DNA from: Clostridium cibarium
GTDB lineage: Bacteria; Bacillota; Clostridia; Clostridiales; Clostridiaceae
Length of the DNA: 64,000 nucleotides
Assembly (NCBI RefSeq): GCF_014836335.1
Contig: NZ_JACSRA010000005.1
Span: 17,631-81,630, forward strand
Direction of reading: 5' to 3'
The notes below the pieces were generated by a model, which saw only the letters and a program-made list of their open reading frames with translations, did not search any database and was not told where the DNA came from. This document shows, piece by piece, positions 45,665 to 56,800 of this stretch. Position 1 is the stretch's first letter, and the number at the start of each line of letters is the position of its first letter. The position numbers and the translations under genes were made by a program.

Positions 45665-45739
45665 AGCATGGAATTGTCACATTAGAAGATATTTCAAAAA
45701 AATAGTAGTCAAGCTTAATTTGCTGACTGCTTACATAAT

Positions 45740-45780
45740 AAACCCAGTAGACAGTAATAGTTACTTTCTACTGGGTTTTT
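45740..45780. terminator. Terminator of NHL-repeat gene
   Basis: 12-bp arms AAACCCAGTAGA/TCTACTGGGTTT with an inner AGTAAT/GTTACT stem and a T-run on the plus strand. Confidence 0.88.
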
Positions 45781-45791
45781 AAATTAATATG

Positions 45792-45834
45792 GGACAGTAA
45801 TAGATCTGTTTTTACATAAATCTATCTACTGTCC
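45792..45834 (-). terminator. Hairpin after the rRNA methyltransferase gene
   Basis: Outer stem GGACAGTA/TACTGTCC and inner AGAT/ATCT directly downstream of the methyltransferase stop (minus strand). T-run is weak. Confidence 0.6.
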
Positions 45835-45838
45835 ATCA

Positions 45839-47194
45839 TTATTTCATTTCTAATTTAACAACAACCTCACCATGAGGTGTATTAGGAAACATATCCTTCA
45901 CCTTAGTTTTAATAACCTCATATCCAGCGTCAATTAACACCTTAAGGTCATTAACTAAAGTCTTAGGATTACAAGATACATATATTATCTCCTTAGCTTT
46001 AAACTTAATTACATAATCAAGTGCCTTTGGATGAACTCCACTTCTAGGTGGATCTAATATAATTATATCTGGCTTATCCTTAACTGTTTTTATAATCTCA
46101 GCTACATCTCCTGCTAAGAACTCACAATTACTTAGTCCATTAAGCTTAGCATTTTCTTTAGCAGCCTCTACAGCTTCTTCTATAAGCTCAATACCAACTA
46201 CTTTCTTAGCATTTGGTGCAACTATTTGTCCTATGGTTCCTGTTCCGCAGTATAGATCGAATACTATTTTATTGTCAGAGTCCCCCATGTATTCTCTAAC
46301 TATACTATAAAGCCCTTCAGCTCCATTAGTATTTGTTTGAAAAAACGAAAACGGAGATATATTAAACTTTAAGCCTAATAGTTCTTCTTGTATATGATCT
46401 ATTCCATATAAAACATTGAGCTTTTCAGGAATAACAGCATCTGAAAAAGAATTATTTTCTGTATGTAGTATGGAAACTAATTTACCTTGAAATTTAGTTT
46501 CTCTTAATAGTCCCACATATTCAGTAAGGTCAAAATCAACTTGTGTTGTAGTCACTAGGTTAACCATAAGCTCTCCTGTGTTTTTAGCCTTTCTGATTAC
46601 AAGATGCCTTAAATAGCCTTCTCTTTTCATTACTCTGTAGTATGTTAAATCTGTCTTTCTAAAATAATTTACTGTTAAATCAATTATCTTTCTAAAATCT
46701 TCATCAACTATCTTACATTGATCTACATTAACAATTCCAAAGGATTTATTCTTAATGTGCATTCCAAGAGTTAGTTCTCCACCCTTTTCCATATCTCCAA
46801 AGGTAAATTCCATTTTGTTTCTATATTCCCATTGATTAAGACTACCTACTACACCTTCATATTCACCAGTTGAAACCTCAGCATTCCTGAAAAGCTCCTT
46901 TACCTCATCTCCTAGAAGCTCTAATTGCTTTTCATATGTAAGCCCCTGAGATGAGCATCCTCCACAAATACCAAAATGACAGCATTTAGCATCTACTTCA
47001 TAAGCTGCTCTTTCTACAACTTCCAATGGTTTAACTTCTGCATAGTCAGCCTTTTTTTTCTTAACTCTACCTTTAATTATTTGTCCTGGAAAAGAATTTT
47101 TAACATATATCTTTCTTTCTCCATCTCGTCCTATTCCAATTGAAGGGAATTCTGTTTTCTCAATTTTAACAAGTATTTCACTACCTTTTTTCAT
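45839..47194 (-). CDS. 23S rRNA (uracil-5-)-methyltransferase, RlmD/RumA-type
   Basis: A 451-residue enzyme. An N-terminal TRAM domain is followed by an Fe-S cluster region ([14 protein letters not shown] plus a nearby Cys). The SAM-binding fold carries [25 protein letters not shown] and the nucleophile Cys in YVSCNPKTL. It methylates C5 of uridine in 23S rRNA (U1939 and/or U747 in related enzymes; Firmicutes often use one RlmCD). The first start, at 47194, has no clear GGAGG nearby but the protein is full length. A relic of a second copy's C-terminus lies at 43244. Confidence 0.92.
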   Translation of the reverse strand: MKKGSEILVKIEKTEFPSIGIGRDGERKIYVKNSFPGQIIKGRVKKKKADYAEVKPLEVVERAAYEVDAKCCHFGICGGCSSQGLTYEKQLELLGDEVKELFRNAEVSTGEYEGVVGSLNQWEYRNKMEFTFGDMEKGGELTLGMHIKNKSFGIVNVDQCKIVDEDFRKIIDLTVNYFRKTDLTYYRVMKREGYLRHLVIRKAKNTGELMVNLVTTTQVDFDLTEYVGLLRETKFQGKLVSILHTENNSFSDAVIPEKLNVLYGIDHIQEELLGLKFNISPFSFFQTNTNGAEGLYSIVREYMGDSDNKIVFDLYCGTGTIGQIVAPNAKKVVGIELIEEAVEAAKENAKLNGLSNCEFLAGDVAEIIKTVKDKPDIIILDPPRSGVHPKALDYVIKFKAKEIIYVSCNPKTLVNDLKVLIDAGYEVIKTKVKDMFPNTPHGEVVVKLEMK

Positions 47195-47237
47195 TCTATA
47201 CTCCTATATAATTTCTTCTGCTGCTTTATTGTAATTA

Positions 47238-47468
47238 TTACTTTATCTTTAGTATTCTCTTTCCTAAGCTTGTACCATTCTTTCCATTTTCTAGAATTGA
47301 GAAATATAGTACATTTACTACAAAGTAAAATATCAACAAGAATATTTCATGTGTATTTACCTTAAATCCAATCACCTTTAATATTAATTCTGCTAAAAAA
47401 AGTATTGCTACAGAACATATGAATGTTATCATTTGATCTAATAAGCTAGCAAATAATCTTTTAATCAT
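47238..47468 (-). CDS. Small RDD-family membrane protein
   Basis: A 76-residue protein with two membrane segments. It has RDD hallmarks: RLFASLLDQMI (the RxxAxxxD start) and GKNGTSLGKRILKIK at the C-terminus (family G-x-T-x-GK-x). It is shorter than typical RDD proteins (120-150 residues), ending just after the second conserved motif. GGAGG precedes the ATG. Function unknown; RDD proteins are often near transport or envelope genes. Confidence 0.75.
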   Translation of the reverse strand: MIKRLFASLLDQMITFICSVAILFLAELILKVIGFKVNTHEIFLLIFYFVVNVLYFSILENGKNGTSLGKRILKIK

Positions 47469-47494
47469 AAAATTTCCTCCTTAATTATATGTAA

Positions 47495-48157
47495 TTATTG
47501 ATTTGCTTTGGCAAACTTGAATTTCTTAGTTTCCAGTTTATATACTATGTATTCTTTATTAACTGTAAACTCTTCATAAAGGCCATTAGACTCACTCTTA
47601 ATTACGCCTTCACCTTTTTCACATTTAAGGGTATCAATTATCTTTGAGTTAATATCTTTGTAATCTCTATTACTTTGTCCTGTAAAAATGGATGAATACT
47701 TAGCTAAAGAAGTATCTCCAAAATTAAATTTTCCTTCTTTAAGAGCCTTTTCTCCATCAAAATTTAATAGGATCTTCATAGTGATTTGTCCTGAAGATAA
47801 ATCTTCCCCATAAATTTTTCTTCCAAAATATAAACTTTGGAGTCTGTTTTTTTCTGCTTTATCATTGTCAGACTTAAGAAAATTTTCATTTTCTTCTCTT
47901 ACAACTTCATCTTTTGTATATTTTAGACCATATTCTTTTGTCTTATCTTCCACCTTCTTTAAGAGTTCACTATATTTTGCATTGAACTCATCTGATGTAA
48001 AGTCCTTTGTCCATTCTCCTTGTAGATTATTGTACTTTTCCTCAGCAACTGTATCGCTTTTAGAGTTATCTTGTGTTTGTTTCTCAGCACTGCCACAACC
48101 TACAAATGACATGGTAATCATAGCTGACATAATAATCGCTATTATTTTTTTTGACAT
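47495..48157 (-). CDS. Predicted lipoprotein of unknown function
   Basis: A 220-residue protein with a lipoprotein signal: basic MSKKI start, hydrophobic stretch and lipobox VGCGS. A Lys/Glu-rich, mainly soluble domain follows (LQGEWTKDFTSDEFNAKY motif after a linker). I do not recognise the family. ATG 48157 is chosen because GAGGAGG lies just upstream; the frame extends to 48172 through it. The short distance to the RDD-family gene (about 26 bases) suggests one transcript. Confidence 0.78.
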   Translation of the reverse strand: MSKKIIAIIMSAMITMSFVGCGSAEKQTQDNSKSDTVAEEKYNNLQGEWTKDFTSDEFNAKYSELLKKVEDKTKEYGLKYTKDEVVREENENFLKSDNDKAEKNRLQSLYFGRKIYGEDLSSGQITMKILLNFDGEKALKEGKFNFGDTSLAKYSSIFTGQSNRDYKDINSKIIDTLKCEKGEGVIKSESNGLYEEFTVNKEYIVYKLETKKFKFAKANQ

Positions 48158-48253
48158 AACAATCCTCCTCATCTACATAATAAAATTATGTAGCTTCATC
48201 CTAACACTGATTAATTATATCATTAAAATGGCTATTTTTAAACCTTTATACTT

Positions 48254-48853
48254 TTATGTAGTTATCTTGTCTTTTAATTTTTCAAATGATGATTCACCTA
48301 TTCCTTTCACATTTTTCAAATCTTCTATGGACTTAAATCCTCCTTTTTCCTCCCTATATCTTATTATATCTTTTGCTCTTGTAAGTCCTATCCCTGGTAA
48401 AGTATCTAATTCTGTTTCATTTGCAGTATTTATATTTATCAAATTAGATCGTGAAAGGTCTGTTTTCGAGCCTGAAATGTTTGTTTCATTTACCTGATTT
48501 TTATTTGGAACTACAATACATTCATGATCTTTTAATTTATCGGCTCTATTTAGTTTAGTTAAATCTGCCCCATTAGTTAAGCCCCCTGCTTCTTTTATTA
48601 AATCCTCTACTATACTATCTTCACTAAGCCAATAGACATTAGGTTTGTTAACTTCCCCCTTTATTTCAACAACAATTTTCTTTTCACTTTTTACAACTTC
48701 TTCTGTTTTTTCTTCATTCTCTACAAATATACTTTCAGTATCATTTTTCTTTAATTCTTTATCTCCGCCTTTAATAAAATATGAGTAAATTGCAAATCCA
48801 CCAACTAGTACAAGCAATGTAATTACACCAATTGTTTTATAATTTTTCTTCAT
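48254..48853 (-). CDS. comEA: ComEA-like DNA-binding protein (SLBB plus helix-hairpin-helix)
   Basis: A 199-residue protein with one N-terminal membrane segment (about 8-27). An SLBB domain (about 60-120, VVEIKGEVNKPNVYWL) follows. The C-terminal tandem helix-hairpin-helix contains ININTANETELDTLPGIG and IEDLKNVKGIGESSF. ComEA binds double-stranded DNA outside the membrane during uptake. No comEC or comEB adjoins it here. ATG 48853 follows GGAGG; the frame continues to 48871 without a better site. Confidence 0.93.
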   Translation of the reverse strand: MKKNYKTIGVITLLVLVGGFAIYSYFIKGGDKELKKNDTESIFVENEEKTEEVVKSEKKIVVEIKGEVNKPNVYWLSEDSIVEDLIKEAGGLTNGADLTKLNRADKLKDHECIVVPNKNQVNETNISGSKTDLSRSNLININTANETELDTLPGIGLTRAKDIIRYREEKGGFKSIEDLKNVKGIGESSFEKLKDKITT

Positions 48854-49005
48854 ATATTTTCCTCCAAACATATATAATTATGTACTAAATTTATTTTTCT
48901 AAGCCTTTAACCGTTAAATTATTAAAATTGCATCCGTATTTAGTAGAATTTTCTGCTATAGTCTGATAAAATATATTGGGACTATTTATATATAAGGAGT
49001 AATTG

Positions 49006-50313
49006 ATGAATAGAGATAAAAATAAAAAGAATAGTTTATTAAAAAGAATAATTATTACATTTAGTATATTTTCAATTTTTGTTTGTGCAATTCCATCTTT
49101 AAAAGTTAGCGCTGCTAAAGAGCCACCTAAATTAAATTCAAATGGAGTAGCTCTCATGGATGCTACCACAGGACAATTATTATACTCAAAGAATCCTGAT
49201 ACTCATTATTATCCCGCTTCAACTACGAAAATATTAACTGCACTAGTAGTTTTAGAAAATGCAAAGCTTGATGATAAAGTTACTGTAGGGAAAAAACCAC
49301 CAACTGTTGATGGAACAGCTATAGGTCTTAAAGAAGGAGAAGTATTTACAGTTGAAGAACTCTTACTTGGACTACTTATGGAATCTGGAAATGATTGTGC
49401 TGAAGCTTTAGCAGAGCATGTTTCTGGTTCCAATGAAGAATTTGCTAAACTTATGAATAAGCGTGCAAAAGAAGCTGGAGCTACTAACAGTAACTTCAAG
49501 AATCCAAGTGGACTACCTGATCCAGACCATTATACTACGCCACGTGATTTAGCTTTAATTATGAAGGATGCTATTAAAAATCCAGATTTTATTAGAATTG
49601 ATAGAACATATTCTCTTCAAATTTCACCTAGTACTATTGATGGAAGTAGAAGATGGTTAAATAATCATAATTATATTCTTGATTCTAAATCTAATTACTA
49701 TTATAAATATTCTGTTGCTTCAAAAAAAGGTTATACAACAGAAGCTCATTTTACTAATATAATATCTGCAACAAAGGATGGTCATACCCTAATAACATCT
49801 TGCCTCGATGGCGAAGGGATTAATCAAGTTTATGGTGATGTAAATAAAATTTTTGATTATGGATTTGAAAACTTTGAACTAAAAAAACTTTACTGTGAAG
49901 GTGATGAGATTGGTTCTTTTATGGTAGATGACGAAACAAAGGTTCCGCTTCTTGCAGGTAAAGATATATATTATTGCACTAATATTGCTGACAAGAATAA
50001 TTTAAAAGCTTCTATTGATTATAGTGATCCTATAGGATTAGAAAAAGAAACCTTTAATCGTGGCAACGTGTTAACTATTGCTAAAGTTTTAGTTAACGGA
50101 ACTGAATTTACAGAATTAGATCTTGTTAGCGGAATAGATAGAGAATTTAATAGCAAAAAAGCTATTGATAACTTTTATGATGAAAATTCTACAAAAATCA
50201 AAGTTGCCATTACTGCTGTTTTGCTACTTATGATTTTCATATTTATCAATAAAAAAAAACAAATTGTTCGAAAAAGAAGGAAATCTAGAATAAATAGAAT
50301 TATAAATAGATAA
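49006..50313 (+). CDS. dacF: D-alanyl-D-alanine carboxypeptidase (DacF/PBP5 type, S11)
   Basis: A 435-residue exported enzyme. The signal peptide (to about residue 37) is followed by a penicillin-binding transpeptidase-like domain with Ser72-x-x-Lys75 in PASTTKIL, the SGN triad near 127-129 and KKG near 240-242 (in place of the common KTG). A PBP5-type C-terminal beta domain follows. A C-terminal membrane helix (about 400-418) and a very basic tail anchor it. It trims the terminal D-Ala of stem peptides. ATG 49006 is six bases after AAGGAG; TTG 49003 is an alternative. Terminator at 50327. Confidence 0.93.
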   Translation: MNRDKNKKNSLLKRIIITFSIFSIFVCAIPSLKVSAAKEPPKLNSNGVALMDATTGQLLYSKNPDTHYYPASTTKILTALVVLENAKLDDKVTVGKKPPTVDGTAIGLKEGEVFTVEELLLGLLMESGNDCAEALAEHVSGSNEEFAKLMNKRAKEAGATNSNFKNPSGLPDPDHYTTPRDLALIMKDAIKNPDFIRIDRTYSLQISPSTIDGSRRWLNNHNYILDSKSNYYYKYSVASKKGYTTEAHFTNIISATKDGHTLITSCLDGEGINQVYGDVNKIFDYGFENFELKKLYCEGDEIGSFMVDDETKVPLLAGKDIYYCTNIADKNNLKASIDYSDPIGLEKETFNRGNVLTIAKVLVNGTEFTELDLVSGIDREFNSKKAIDNFYDENSTKIKVAITAVLLLMIFIFINKKKQIVRKRRKSRINRIINR

Positions 50314-50326
50314 AAATAATTTAATA

Positions 50327-50371
50327 AAGACTATCTCAACGTAATTGTTATAATTACTTTAAGATAGTCTT
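50327..50371. terminator. Terminator, family with 'ACTATCTCAA' arms, copy 1
   Basis: Outer arms AAGACTATCT/AGATAGTCTT and inner AATT/AATT stem, between converging dacF and protease genes. Similar sequence recurs at 53844 and 57311. Confidence 0.88.
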
Positions 50372-50378
50372 ATATTTT

Positions 50379-53300
50379 TTACATTGAAGATGACATCTCT
50401 GAATATATTCCCTCTGAATTAAATGCCATTACTGAATATTTATGTACATGATTAGAATCATAAATAAATGTAAAACTATTTTCCTTTATTGTATTAATTT
50501 TTTCTCCATCACAGTATATATCATATCCAGCTATATTTCCTATTGTAGTTGTTGATGGATCCCACAAAATCTTAATCTTATTCTGATTTAAATTTGCCAT
50601 AGTAAGCTTCAAAATTGGTTTTGAAACACTTCCTATTGGATCAGCTACTGTATATTTTCTTATTACACGTTTAACATTTCCTAGACTATCCTTTGCCTGA
50701 ACCTCTATCCAGTATATTCCTGACTTTCTAGGTATCCACTCTATGCTAGTTTTATCTGAATTTTCAAGAATTGTAGTTTTTTCTGGACTAACCACTTTAT
50801 AAGTATAAGTTATTTTTCCATCTCCACCTGTTGCTACTGTATTAAATACAATCTTACTTCCTACCGGTTTATTATTGCTATCAACATTTTCAAATTTTTC
50901 TATGTTTAATGGTTTATTTATGCTACACTCCAATTCTTTTATTCCTGTCTCTCCAGTAACTGTATCTTTCACATTAACTCTAACCTTAAATTCTCCAGCT
51001 TCCTTTGGAGTCCAGATTTTAGAGTCTTCTGAAGTATTTTCTGCAATTATTTCCTTAACTACCCCTGAACTATTTATTAAACTATACGTATATAGCCTAG
51101 AGCCTGATCCACCTTCTATATGAGTGGATATTGTTATTGGATTTTCTATTAGCCTTGGTGATGGTTTGTCTATTCCTACACCTTTAAAATTTAATACCTC
51201 ACAACCTGTATTTATCTCATCTGACATAACTGAATATATACTATCACTACTATAAGCCATTACAGAGTATTTATGATACTTATTATCAAGTTGTATTGTA
51301 TATTCTTCATTATTCGTTGTATGTTCCAAGACTCCATCCCGGTAAATTCTATATCCTCCTATGGTTCCATTACTTGTTGTTGACGAACTCCAAGAAAGTT
51401 TCACATGTTTATTATCAACTTGACTCAATTTTAAATTACTAGGCTTAGATACTTCTCCTACTGGTTCTGTAACTGTATATGCTAACTCCTTTGTTACAAA
51501 AACTCCAGTATCATCCCTAGCAATTACTTCTATTGTATACTGTCCAGGTTTTCTAGGTATCCACACAATAGAATTATTTATAGAATTTTCAGCTACTACA
51601 TAATTCTCTGGCGATGTCACCTTACAAGTGAAAGTAACTTCTCCGTTACCGCCAGTTTCCATAGCTCTAAAAACCACTTCTTTACCTACTGAATGCACAG
51701 TATCATCATATATGTATACATCCTTCATTTCTAGTGGCCTATTTACACTATAATATCTGGCCGATGATGTTTTTTCTCCTGTTTTTTTATCTGTTACCTC
51801 CACCTTAATATTGCATGAACCTACCTCTTCTTCCTTTGGTGTCCAGATAATTGAGCTATCTGTTGTATCTTTACTAATTACTTCAATTGCCTTCCCTGTA
51901 TACTGTGACACTATGCTATAAGTGTATAACATGTCACCAGATCCTCCACTTACATTTGGAGTTATTTTTACCTTTGTTCCCACAACACGTGGTTCAGGCT
52001 TATCAGTATCGATCCTATTTACAACCAAATCTGGATAATCTTCAAAAACAGTTGCATTACCAGCAGTGCCATCTACAGAAATAGGCATTTTAGCATTAGT
52101 TGAATATTCATCATTTTTTACCTCATCTACTATTTTAAACTCCTTTAGTTGTAGAGGCTTATTATCGTTCGGTCCATCACTAAATTCTAAAGTCCACTTG
52201 TAAGAGCTTAACTTTTCAGAAGTAATATCTTTAATAACCCTTGATAAATCTATTGCAAAAGTTCCATCTGAAGCTTCAGTAGTCCCCATAAAGGAATATT
52301 GTCCTCCTACCGAACCCCTTAGAGGGTAAAAATTATATCTAGTTTTCTCCCTAGTCTTTTTATCAGTAGCAACTAAATTAACTGAACATGCCATTCTATT
52401 GGAAGTGTTTAAAGTAAACTTTGCATATAACTTAGACTCTGGTAATATACTAGGAATTACCCACATAAAGTAATTTCCATGAACTCCTCTATCTTCACTA
52501 CTCATATTCGGAAGTTGTGACTTAGAATTAAATGCATCATAACAAACCCAGAAAAAGCCTTTATTTCCCCAATTTTCTCCCCAAGAGTTTGCAACTTTAA
52601 AAGCACCTTTTTCTCCATCATCAACTATTCCATCTCCATCTATATCAGTCCAAATATCATCATTATATCCCACTATAGTCAATCCATGATTTGAAACAAA
52701 ATCATCTCCTTTGTTATTGTTATATATACATACCTTCTGTCCTACATAATTATCATCTGCTTTAGTACTCGGATCATCCTTAATTCCAAATTCCCCCTTA
52801 TCCCATACACATGAATCCCAAGTAGTATAGTAATTTATTGCATATCCATTAGCTAGCGCTGTCTTAATTTCATTTAAGCAAGCATCTTTTGAATTGCTAA
52901 TATGTTCCGGAAAATCTGCCTCCCTAACTTCTTTTATCGAATATCTTTCAGCTCTTTTCCAAGTTAACGCATTAGACTCCCAAGCTCTAAAATTAGTTTC
53001 AGGTTTACCTTTTGGAATATAAGGTGCATCTGCTAGTGTAGCTACCCCAATATTTTTTATAAGTTGATAATTGTCTTCAAGCTTTGTTCCCGCATCAGCT
53101 CCATCATTAAGAAGATTATAAGTCCATCTAGGTGAAAATCTATGTTCGTCACTGTTTCCATTTCTTCTATCCATAAGATTTACCATGTGGCTCATTTCAT
53201 AATAAGTAGAAGAAAAACTAGCACACGCTCCAAGGCTTCCTTGATTTGAAATTCCAGGGAATGCATCCAAAGCACTATTATCCACATTTGATGGTAGCTT

Positions 53301-53675
53301 TTCATTAATTCCTTCAACAGGCTGATCTTCCTTAAAATATCCATCTTCAGTAACTGAATCAGCTGGCAATTCCTTAGGAGACTCCCCATTAATTCTTGCT
53401 TTTCCTAAAGGATTCAATCCTACACTACTAACTTTTTTAATAAAATTATTACTTTGTTCGTTTTTCGCTAGTGCTGACTCTTTTGCAATACCAAATCTGT
53501 GTCCATCTTCAGATAACTTATAACTAGCATTATCTTCTGTTGAATTTTCAATAATACTTGAATTAGTTTTTTCACTTTCTGCCGCTTTAACTTGACTACT
53601 TGTCCCAAAAAATGAGGAAGTCATAGTTAATGCCAATAAAGTTGATAAAAGTCTTTTTTTCATATTGTTCATCAT
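50379..53675 (-). CDS. Secreted papain-like (C1A) protease with Y_Y_Y and FN3 repeats, copy 1
   Basis: About 1,098 residues. A signal peptide and a propeptide-like stretch are followed by a C1A catalytic domain: Gln and Cys in ISNQGSLGACASFS, His in SNHGLTIVGYND, Asn in VANSWGENWG. Between His and Asn lies a perfect EF-hand-like loop, DIDGDGIVDDGE. A beta-rich domain (about 425-530) follows. Two copies of a three-part module (Y_Y_Y-like, Y_Y_Y-like, FN3) end the protein, with WTPKEAGEFKVRV and GYDIYCDG patterns. There is no cell wall anchor. It is a tandem paralog of the gene at 53897. The start region has several ATGs after GGGGGGG; I used the first, equivalent to that of the paralog. Confidence 0.88.
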   Translation of the reverse strand: MMNNMKKRLLSTLLALTMTSSFFGTSSQVKAAESEKTNSSIIENSTEDNASYKLSEDGHRFGIAKESALAKNEQSNNFIKKVSSVGLNPLGKARINGESPKELPADSVTEDGYFKEDQPVEGINEKLPSNVDNSALDAFPGISNQGSLGACASFSSTYYEMSHMVNLMDRRNGNSDEHRFSPRWTYNLLNDGADAGTKLEDNYQLIKNIGVATLADAPYIPKGKPETNFRAWESNALTWKRAERYSIKEVREADFPEHISNSKDACLNEIKTALANGYAINYYTTWDSCVWDKGEFGIKDDPSTKADDNYVGQKVCIYNNNKGDDFVSNHGLTIVGYNDDIWTDIDGDGIVDDGEKGAFKVANSWGENWGNKGFFWVCYDAFNSKSQLPNMSSEDRGVHGNYFMWVIPSILPESKLYAKFTLNTSNRMACSVNLVATDKKTREKTRYNFYPLRGSVGGQYSFMGTTEASDGTFAIDLSRVIKDITSEKLSSYKWTLEFSDGPNDNKPLQLKEFKIVDEVKNDEYSTNAKMPISVDGTAGNATVFEDYPDLVVNRIDTDKPEPRVVGTKVKITPNVSGGSGDMLYTYSIVSQYTGKAIEVISKDTTDSSIIWTPKEEEVGSCNIKVEVTDKKTGEKTSSARYYSVNRPLEMKDVYIYDDTVHSVGKEVVFRAMETGGNGEVTFTCKVTSPENYVVAENSINNSIVWIPRKPGQYTIEVIARDDTGVFVTKELAYTVTEPVGEVSKPSNLKLSQVDNKHVKLSWSSSTTSNGTIGGYRIYRDGVLEHTTNNEEYTIQLDNKYHKYSVMAYSSDSIYSVMSDEINTGCEVLNFKGVGIDKPSPRLIENPITISTHIEGGSGSRLYTYSLINSSGVVKEIIAENTSEDSKIWTPKEAGEFKVRVNVKDTVTGETGIKELECSINKPLNIEKFENVDSNNKPVGSKIVFNTVATGGDGKITYTYKVVSPEKTTILENSDKTSIEWIPRKSGIYWIEVQAKDSLGNVKRVIRKYTVADPIGSVSKPILKLTMANLNQNKIKILWDPSTTTIGNIAGYDIYCDGEKINTIKENSFTFIYDSNHVHKYSVMAFNSEGIYSEMSSSM

Positions 53676-53843
53676 CTCCCCCCCAAATAGTACCATTTAA
53701 TCTACCAAATGTCAATTTAATACATTTAATCTTTTTTTTACCTAATAATTTCAAATCAAAATCCGTGATATTAATATATTTCCTATGAAATCTATAACTT
53801 AATATACATTTTGCCTCACGAATAAATAACATTATAAATATAA

Positions 53844-53890
53844 AAAAACTATCTCAAAGCAATATTTTAATTGCTTTAAGATAGTCTTTT
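53844..53890 (-). terminator. Terminator, family with 'ACTATCTCAA' arms, copy 2
   Basis: Arms AAACTATCTCAAAGCAAT / ATTGCTTTAAGATAGTCTTT (one bulge or mismatch each), just after the stop of the second protease gene. Confidence 0.88.
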
Positions 53891-53896
53891 ATCTTC

Positions 53897-56800
53897 CTAT
53901 ACTATTGGTGTAATAACTTCTGATGATATTTCTGAACGAGTTCCTTTTCCAGTAAAAGCAATTACAAAATATTTATGTGCCACTTTGTCTAATGGAACTA
54001 TATAATTATTTTGATATATTCTATCTACTTTTTTTCCATCACAGTAAATATCATACCCCACTATTGCATCTGTTGTAGTTGTTGGAATACCCCATGTAAG
54101 TTTAGCCTCATCACCATCTATTACATTTAAATTTAAATTAGTTGGTTTACTTACGCTACTTGGTGAATCTGTCGCTATATATCTTATACCGTTTGCCATG
54201 GTTTTTCCTTTTTCATCCTTTACCAAAACAGTTATCCAATAGGTACCAGCCTTGGTTGGAATCCATGATGCTGAACTATTTTCTGAGTTTTCTATAATAG
54301 TATATTTCTCTGGATCAGATACCATATAACTATAACTAATTTTTCCATCTCCACCTGAAATTATTGTATTAAACCATACCTTACTTCCAACTTGTCCACT
54401 TTGTTCTCCATATGTTACTACATCTTCAATATTTATCGGTCCGTTAATTGTATAAATCTTTTTTTGATTTTCTATTTCCCCTGTAATAGTATCTTTAACC
54501 TCTACCTCAATGTAGTATTCTCCTGTATATTTCGGAGTCCATGTTATTGAACTTTCTGAAGTATTCTCATTTAATACTTCCTTTACTACTCCATTTAATT
54601 CTTTAATTCTATATGTATATTGCAACGAGTTTGTTGAAACTACATCAACATCTGCTGTTATATTTATTGGATTTCCCACAAGACGTGGTGATTCTTTATC
54701 TGTTTTTATTTCTTTAAAGTTTAATGTTCTATAATCAGATAAATCTATTTCTGAAGACATCTCTGAATATATTCCAGTTGTGCTAAATGCCACTATTGTA
54801 AATTTATGTGGTTCCTTATCTAAATACATATCATAACTATTATTAGGCACTCTATTTATCTGCTTTCCATCACAGTATATATCATAACCATCGATGGTAC
54901 CTGTAGTTGTATCTGGAATATTCCAAGTAATTCTAACCTGATTTTTCGAAATTCTATTTGTTTTAAAATTACTTGGCTTTGATACTTCTCCTATTGAATC
55001 TGTAACTGTATATTTTAATGTTTTTTCTACAGAATTCCCAATTTCATCTTTAGCTACAGCTGTTACCAAATACTCCCCTGCTTTTTTAGGACTCCACTTA
55101 TTTCCATCAAGAGTATATTCCTCTGGTCCAGAGACTTTTAAAGTATAAGTACTATTTCCACATCCACCTGAAGTCATCATATTAAAATATATCTTGCTTC
55201 CAACTGGTTTGTTATTCTCACCATTTACACTAAAATCTTCAATACTTATTGGTGCATTTATAATCGAAAGTTTTTGTAATTGTGTTGTTTCTCCAGTAAT
55301 TGTATCTTTAACATCTACTTTTATACTAAAATTGCCTGTTTCTTTTGGAGTCCATATTACTGAATTTTCTGTAGTATTTTCTTTAATTATTTCCTTAGTT
55401 TCACCAGAATCTGTTACTATACTGTAAGTATAAATCCTTGAACCTGATCCTCCATCTACATTAGCTGATATATTAATAGGATCATTTACAAGACTTAAAA
55501 CGGGCTTATCTGTTGTTATTTCCTTAAATGTTAGCTTATTATAACCTTGAAAAATATTTATTTGATCACTGTTTCCATCTACTACAATAGGATTTTCAAT
55601 AAAAGCTGAATATTTTTTATTATTTTTTTCATCTACTATTTTATAGTCCTTTAGTTTTAGTGGCAAAGTATCTTTACTAGTATCTGTAACTTTTAATGAC
55701 CATTCATAAGATTCTATTTTTTCTGGAGTGATATCTTTAATAACTTTTGATAAGTCAATTACGAAAGTTCCATCAGTAGCTTCTTTCGTACCAGTGAACC
55801 CATACGCTCCACCTTCTCCACTTCCATAAGTTTCAGTAAATTGATACGGCATAAAAGAATATGTTTCCTTAGTAGTCTTATCTGTAGCTATTAACCTAGC
55901 TCCACATTGCTCTCTTCTTGCAGTATTTAATGTAAATTCAGCATACAACTGTGGTTCTTCCGATAATACTTTAGGAATAATCCACGATACTTCCGAAGAA
56001 GGTGACATTAGAGTTCCTATATGTTTAGTACGTTTATCATTACTTAATGGATTGTTAGGAACTTCTGTCTCTTGATTAAATGCATCATATGCAATCCAAT
56101 AGAATCCTTTGTTACCATAACCTGTTCCCCATGAATTTGCAATTTTAAAAGCACCTCTTTCTCCTTTATCAATATGATTATCTTTATTTATATCAACCCA
56201 CAAATCATCGTTATACCCAACAATAGTAAGAGCATGCCCTGCCCCACCATTATTATTATTGTATTTGCATATCTCTTCCCCAACATATTGATCATCAGTA
56301 GATATGTTAGGATCATCTTCAACCTTGCCCCATTCACATTCATCCCAACAAGTTTCATAGTTTAATACATATCCATTAGTCAATTTTGTTTTTATTACAT
56401 CAAGATTACTATCTTTAGGATTACTGATATGACCTAATATAGTACTCTCTTCTTTCTCTATTGAGTACTTCTGCGCCTTTTTCCACATTGCTCCATCTGT
56501 TTGCCATTCTAGATAATTAGTTTCTGGTTTTGGAGATCCAACATAAGGTAGATCCTTTAATGAAATTGCCCCCACATCTCTAATTGCCCAGTAATTTTCA
56601 CCTATCGAAGACCCTTCATCTTTTCCATGATTTATTAAATTATAAGTCCACTTAGGTGAAAATCTATTTTCATCAGTTTTTCCACTTCGACCCAACATTA
56701 AGTTTACCATATGGCTCATTTCATAATATGTAGAAGCAAAGCTAGTACATGATCCAACTTGTCCCTGGTTACCTATTCCTGGAAAACAATCCAATTTACT